Positions 60,692 to 64,000 of a DNA stretch of 64,000 bases are shown in pieces. The stretch is from Hyphomicrobiales bacterium (GTDB taxonomy: Bacteria > Pseudomonadota > Alphaproteobacteria > Rhizobiales > Rhizobiaceae), in the NCBI GenBank assembly GCA_900489925.1, contig UEHQ01000029.1:1-64000 (forward strand). The letters are read 5' to 3'. The position numbers were made by a program, and so were the translations under genes. The stretch's first letter is position 1. Each line of letters begins with the position of its first letter. The notes below the pieces were generated by a model. It saw only the letters and a program-made list of their open reading frames with translations, made no database searches and was not told the DNA's origin.

Positions 60692-62788
60692 TTGCTCAAC
60701 AACGACTTGCAGACGTCAGGTGAAGCAGGCGAGCATGACCGCCGCGACAGCCAAGTGCCGGGGAACCGTTTCCTCGGTCGCGTTGTTGCGTGTAGCGGTT
60801 CTCGGGCAACCATCGCCGCCATTGCCGAAGCCGGCGGCACGGATCTCACGGAACTCTGGTCCGTCGGAAAGCTGATCTCCATTAGCGTCGGACGCAACCG
60901 CGTCGTCGCGCTCGTCTATTCCATGAATACCGGCAGCCACGCGTGGGGCGAAGGCGAAGACAACTATTTCAAGATCGAAACCGAGCTGCTCGGCGAAGTC
61001 CGCGTGGATGAAGACGGGCATGAGGAGTTTTCGACCGGTATTTCGCGCTATCCCTATCTCGGCGCTGTTGCCCATCGGATTCGCTCGACCGACCTGATGC
61101 GCATCTATGATGCTGGCACTGGCACGACAGCCGTCATCGGCAAGCTCACCCAGGACGAAAGCATCGACGCATCGATCCACGTCCCCTCTATGCTCTCCAA
61201 GCACTTCGCCATCGTCGGCTCGACCGGCGTCGGCAAATCGACGGCAGTCTCGTTGCTGCTTCACAAGGCGATCGAGGCCGACCCGAAGCTGCGCGTACTC
61301 ATTCTCGATCCGCACAACGAATTCGCCGCTGCATTCCCGAAGCACTCGGTCGTCGTCGATACCGACACGCTCGACTTGCCCTTCTGGCTGATGCGACTGG
61401 AAGAATTCGCCGAAGTCGTCTTCCGCGGCAGAACGCCGGTGCCGGAAGAGCTCGACATGCTGCGCGACATCTTGCCGGAAGCAAAGCGTGCCTTCCGCGG
61501 CAGCGACAATTCCCTGGTGCGTCGCACCACCGAGAAAAGCTCGATCACAGCCGATACGCCGGTTCCATACCGCATGGCCGACCTGCTGGCGCTGATCGAC
61601 GAGCGAATTGGTCGCCTTGAAGGCCGCAGCGAGAAGCCGGCCCTTCGATCGTTGAAAATGCGCATCATCGCCGCGATCAACGATCCGCGTTACCATTTCA
61701 TGTTCTCCAACAACACGATCAGTGACACGATCATGGAGACGGTCGCCGAGATCTTCCGGGTTCCCGGCGACAACCGCCCGATCTGTACCTTCCAGCTATC
61801 CGGCATCCCGTCGGAAGTCGTGAACTCGGTAGCGTCGGTGCTCTGCCGCATGGCTTTCGAAATCGCTCTTTGGAGCGATGGCGCCATTCACATGCTGGTC
61901 GTCTGCGAAGAAGCGCACCGCTACATTCCGTCCGACCCGAACCTCGGCTTCTTCCCGACGCGGCAGGCAATCGCCCGCATCGCCAAGGAAGGCCGCAAGT
62001 ACGGCGTGTCCCTGGGCATCATCACCCAGCGACCGGGGGAACTGGATCAGACCATCCTGTCACAGTGCTCGACGCTCTTTGCCATGCGCCTTGCCAACGA
62101 TCGTGACCAGGAAATCATTCGCTCGGCCATTCCGAATTCGTCGATCTCGACGACGAGCTTCATTTCCTCCATTGGCAACGGCGAAGCCATCGCCTTCGGC
62201 GAAGCGATCAGCGTGCCGATGCGCATGCGCTTCTCCCGCGTCTCGGAAAACCTGCTTCCAAAGGCAAATGGTGCTGCTGTCAGCGCCAAGGTTACCGACG
62301 AAGATCCTGATAATGTCGATCTGCGCAAGATCGTGACACGCATGCGCGCCGTCAGCGGCCCTGATATCTCGGCCTTCCAGCAGAGCTTCAAGGCAGCAAC
62401 AGCCGGGATGGAGCCAGACGACGACGATAACTACGCGCCGCAGTTTGGCGATACGGTCGCCCCCACGTTCACCGCTGCACCTGTTTCGAACACCCCACCG
62501 CTCGCCCCGATCGAGCCCTATCGCCAGGACATGCTGCCGACCGGCCATGCGCCGCGTGAGCCCTCTCCGCTGGCCCCGACACGTGAAGCGTTCGGCAGCG
62601 CAACGGAAACATCGATCGACAGCCGGCTGGAAGCGTTGCGCCGCGAAATGCGCGCGGATATCCGCCAGACGCAACAACGCCCAGCCGAACAACCCACGCA
62701 GCAGGGCAGTATTCGCCGAGAACCAGGCGTCTCGTTGCGGGAGAGCATCCTCAAGAAGCCGCTCAGCAGCCTCTACGACAAGGATTGA
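60692..62788 (+). CDS. HerA-like/DUF87 AAA+ ATPase
   Basis: A 698-residue ATPase. An N-terminal HAS-barrel-like beta domain (about residues 20-120) precedes Walker A GSTGVGKS (176-183). The DUF87/HerA core has LILDPHNEFAAAF and Walker B LVVCEEAHRYIP (402-413). A motor-type sensor block IAKEGRKYGVSLGIITQRPG follows. The last 150 residues are Pro/Gln-rich and probably disordered, ending in EREP/LRESILKKPLSSLYD. The start TTG 60692 has GGGAG 7 bases upstream; no ATG in this frame is better placed. HerA proteins are DNA-translocating hexamers often paired with NurA; none is present here. Confidence 0.86.
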   Translation: MLNNDLQTSGEAGEHDRRDSQVPGNRFLGRVVACSGSRATIAAIAEAGGTDLTELWSVGKLISISVGRNRVVALVYSMNTGSHAWGEGEDNYFKIETELLGEVRVDEDGHEEFSTGISRYPYLGAVAHRIRSTDLMRIYDAGTGTTAVIGKLTQDESIDASIHVPSMLSKHFAIVGSTGVGKSTAVSLLLHKAIEADPKLRVLILDPHNEFAAAFPKHSVVVDTDTLDLPFWLMRLEEFAEVVFRGRTPVPEELDMLRDILPEAKRAFRGSDNSLVRRTTEKSSITADTPVPYRMADLLALIDERIGRLEGRSEKPALRSLKMRIIAAINDPRYHFMFSNNTISDTIMETVAEIFRVPGDNRPICTFQLSGIPSEVVNSVASVLCRMAFEIALWSDGAIHMLVVCEEAHRYIPSDPNLGFFPTRQAIARIAKEGRKYGVSLGIITQRPGELDQTILSQCSTLFAMRLANDRDQEIIRSAIPNSSISTTSFISSIGNGEAIAFGEAISVPMRMRFSRVSENLLPKANGAAVSAKVTDEDPDNVDLRKIVTRMRAVSGPDISAFQQSFKAATAGMEPDDDDNYAPQFGDTVAPTFTAAPVSNTPPLAPIEPYRQDMLPTGHAPREPSPLAPTREAFGSATETSIDSRLEALRREMRADIRQTQQRPAEQPTQQGSIRREPGVSLRESILKKPLSSLYDKD

Positions 62789-62794
62789 GGCGCC

Positions 62795-63688
62795 CTAGCT
62801 CCGGCGTGTCCAGCTGTCGTCCATCTGGTTGCGGAACCACGTCATCTGCCGCTTGGCATATTGGCGGGTGGCAGCAGCGCCCTTCTCGAGCACGTCGTCA
62901 CGCGTCATGGCGCCATCGAGCATCGCAGCGATTTGCGAAACGCCAATCGCCTTCATCACCGGTGTTTCAGGGGGCAGGGAAAGGGCAAGAAGCGCCCTGA
63001 CTTCGTCCTCTGCCCCTTGCTCGAGCATCTTCTCGAACCGCCCGTTGATCCGCGAATGCAGAACCGCACGCTCCGGCAGGACAACGATTTTCTGCGCCGT
63101 GTCCGGCTCCACGATCACCGGTCCGGCTTTCCCCTGAAAAGCGGAAATGGATTGCCCGGTGGTCTCAAGGACCTCCAACGCACGGACGATGCGTTGTCCA
63201 TCCTGCGGGCTGAGCGCATCCGCCATTGCCGGGTCACGCTCGGCCAGGCGGGCGTGCAGGCCGGCCGGCCCCTCCTCCTGCAATTCAGCGCGCAGACGCG
63301 TCCTGACGTCATCGGGGATTGCCGGCATATCGGAGAGCCCACCGGTCAAAGCCTTGAAGTACAATCCCGTGCCCCCGACGAACACCGGCAGGCTTCCTTC
63401 ACCCTGAAGGCGCGGCAAAAGCTCCGTCACATCACGCAACCACGCGCCTGTCGAATAGGAGGTGCCCGCCGGCACATGGCCGTAGAGGTGGTGCGGAACC
63501 CCTTGCATATCCTCCTGCGACGGACGCGCGGTCAGGACGCTCAGGGTGTCATAGACCTGCATACTGTCGGCATTGATCACCACGCCGTTATGACGTTTCG
63601 CCAATTCCACAGCCAGCGCGGACTTGCCGCTGGCGGTCGGCCCGGTTATCAGGATCGCGTTCGCTGTGTTCAGAAGGTTTTCCATCAT
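62795..63688 (-). CDS. miaA: tRNA dimethylallyltransferase
   Basis: A 297-residue enzyme. The P-loop is ITGPTASGKSALAVELAK (about residues 13-30). INADSMQVYDTLSVLTARPS holds the catalytic Asp and prenyl site, and VFVGGTGLYFKAL, GQRIVRALEV and KRQMTWFRN bind the tRNA. It adds a dimethylallyl group to A37 of tRNAs reading UNN codons. Start choice: ATG 63688-63686 or the next ATG 63685. The former shares two bases with the serB start codon on the other strand, the latter is directly beside it. It is convergent with the HerA-like gene, 6 bases apart. Confidence 0.96.
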   Translation of the reverse strand: MMENLLNTANAILITGPTASGKSALAVELAKRHNGVVINADSMQVYDTLSVLTARPSQEDMQGVPHHLYGHVPAGTSYSTGAWLRDVTELLPRLQGEGSLPVFVGGTGLYFKALTGGLSDMPAIPDDVRTRLRAELQEEGPAGLHARLAERDPAMADALSPQDGQRIVRALEVLETTGQSISAFQGKAGPVIVEPDTAQKIVVLPERAVLHSRINGRFEKMLEQGAEDEVRALLALSLPPETPVMKAIGVSQIAAMLDGAMTRDDVLEKGAAATRQYAKRQMTWFRNQMDDSWTRRS

Positions 63689-64000
63689 GGCTCTCGTTGC
63701 CACGCTTGTTGCCAATCCGTCAAATCCCGTTCTTACAACCGACGTCGCCGAACGGGCGGCCGAAGCCATCAAGGCCTCGGGTCTTTACTGGCTGGCCGAC
63801 GGAATCGCCTGCGATATAGCGCTTCGCGACGGCACTGATGCCGAGGCGGCGGAAGCTGGCATCCGCGCCATCATCGGCTCGGCCGCCATCGACCTTGTTG
63901 TCCAGCAGGCGGAAACGCGTCGCAAGAAGCTGCTCATCGCCGACATGGATTCGACCATGATCGGCCAGGAATGCATCGACGAACTCGGCGCCGAAGTCGG
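63687..64000 (+). CDS. serB: Phosphoserine phosphatase, partial (cut by window end)
   Basis: The first 104 residues of SerB. An N-terminal ACT-like domain (LVATLVANPSNPVLTTDVAE) is followed by the HAD catalytic start LLIADMDSTMIGQECIDELG, with the nucleophile Asp and general acid Asp in DMDST. It dephosphorylates O-phosphoserine, the last step of serine synthesis. GAAGG lies 9 bases before ATG 63687. Its start codon overlaps that of miaA, transcribed the opposite way, so each gene's promoter must lie inside the other's coding region. The remainder lies beyond the window. Confidence 0.96.
   Translation, partial: MALVATLVANPSNPVLTTDVAERAAEAIKASGLYWLADGIACDIALRDGTDAEAAEAGIRAIIGSAAIDLVVQQAETRRKKLLIADMDSTMIGQECIDELGAEV

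Overview
The window is a 64 kb piece of an alphaproteobacterial chromosome, most likely from the Rhizobiaceae (Rhizobium, Ensifer, Agrobacterium and relatives). The evidence is the GC-rich coding style and the housekeeping set ilvC, ilvH, ilvI, pdxJ, miaA and serB (with miaA and serB head to head), together with many small regulators (AraC, TetR, HxlR, MarR, ArsR) typical of rhizobial genomes. I cannot name the species from the sequence alone. No CRISPR array, intact insertion sequence, prophage or replication origin is visible.

Layout. From 0 to 6 kb there is a tRNA-Glu, a small potassium channel, and a co-directional set of DUF3302 protein, HlyD-type membrane fusion protein, SulP transporter and DUF2252 protein. 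From 6 to 13 kb lies an accessory stretch: a flavin monooxygenase, an ArsR/SRPBCC pair, a RibD-type reductase, an ecotin-type protease inhibitor, and the scar of a chromate-resistance locus (a truncated rhodanese-ChrB gene joined to the tail of chrA), with low coding density. From 13 to 25 kb come an O-acyltransferase, an amino-acid oxidase-like enzyme, two class III nucleotide cyclases, a hydroxypyruvate isomerase-like protein, an MFS carrier and an arylsulfatase, ending at a tRNA-Lys. From 25 to 32 kb a minus-strand set reads binding protein, permease and ATPase of a ferric-type ABC importer, then an endonuclease/phosphatase-fold enzyme, a NUDIX protein and a PhzF protein. From 32 to 49 kb metabolic enzymes alternate with regulators: aldo/keto reductase, aminotransferase, ilvC under a TetR gene, AraC with an alcohol dehydrogenase, NDH-2, racemase, a MarR-GNAT fusion, a TetR/MFS pair, an HxlR/QorB pair and pdxJ. 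From 49 to 57 kb there are a MerR-LuxR fusion regulator, a RecD-like helicase, a secreted protein with an ECF sigma/anti-sigma pair, a cobalt-type nitrile hydratase operon, a LysE exporter, an aldo/keto reductase and a GST/HxlR pair. From 58 to 64 kb lie ilvI-ilvH with a leader-peptide attenuator, a HerA-like ATPase, miaA and the start of serB.

How the genes work together. IlvI/IlvH (acetolactate synthase) and IlvC carry out the first two steps of valine, leucine and isoleucine synthesis. IlvIH expression appears to be sensed through an 18-residue leader peptide that begins almost at the predicted transcription start. Several regulator/enzyme pairs carry visible operator-like palindromes. The most unusual items are the near-leaderless ilv leader, the His/Asp tail on nitrile hydratase alpha, the MerR-LuxR fusion regulator, ecotin with Gln at P1, the chromate-locus deletion scar, a 35-residue membrane protein, and a 12-codon upstream ORF coupled to the arylsulfatase. 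I found no clear new defence or mobile system.
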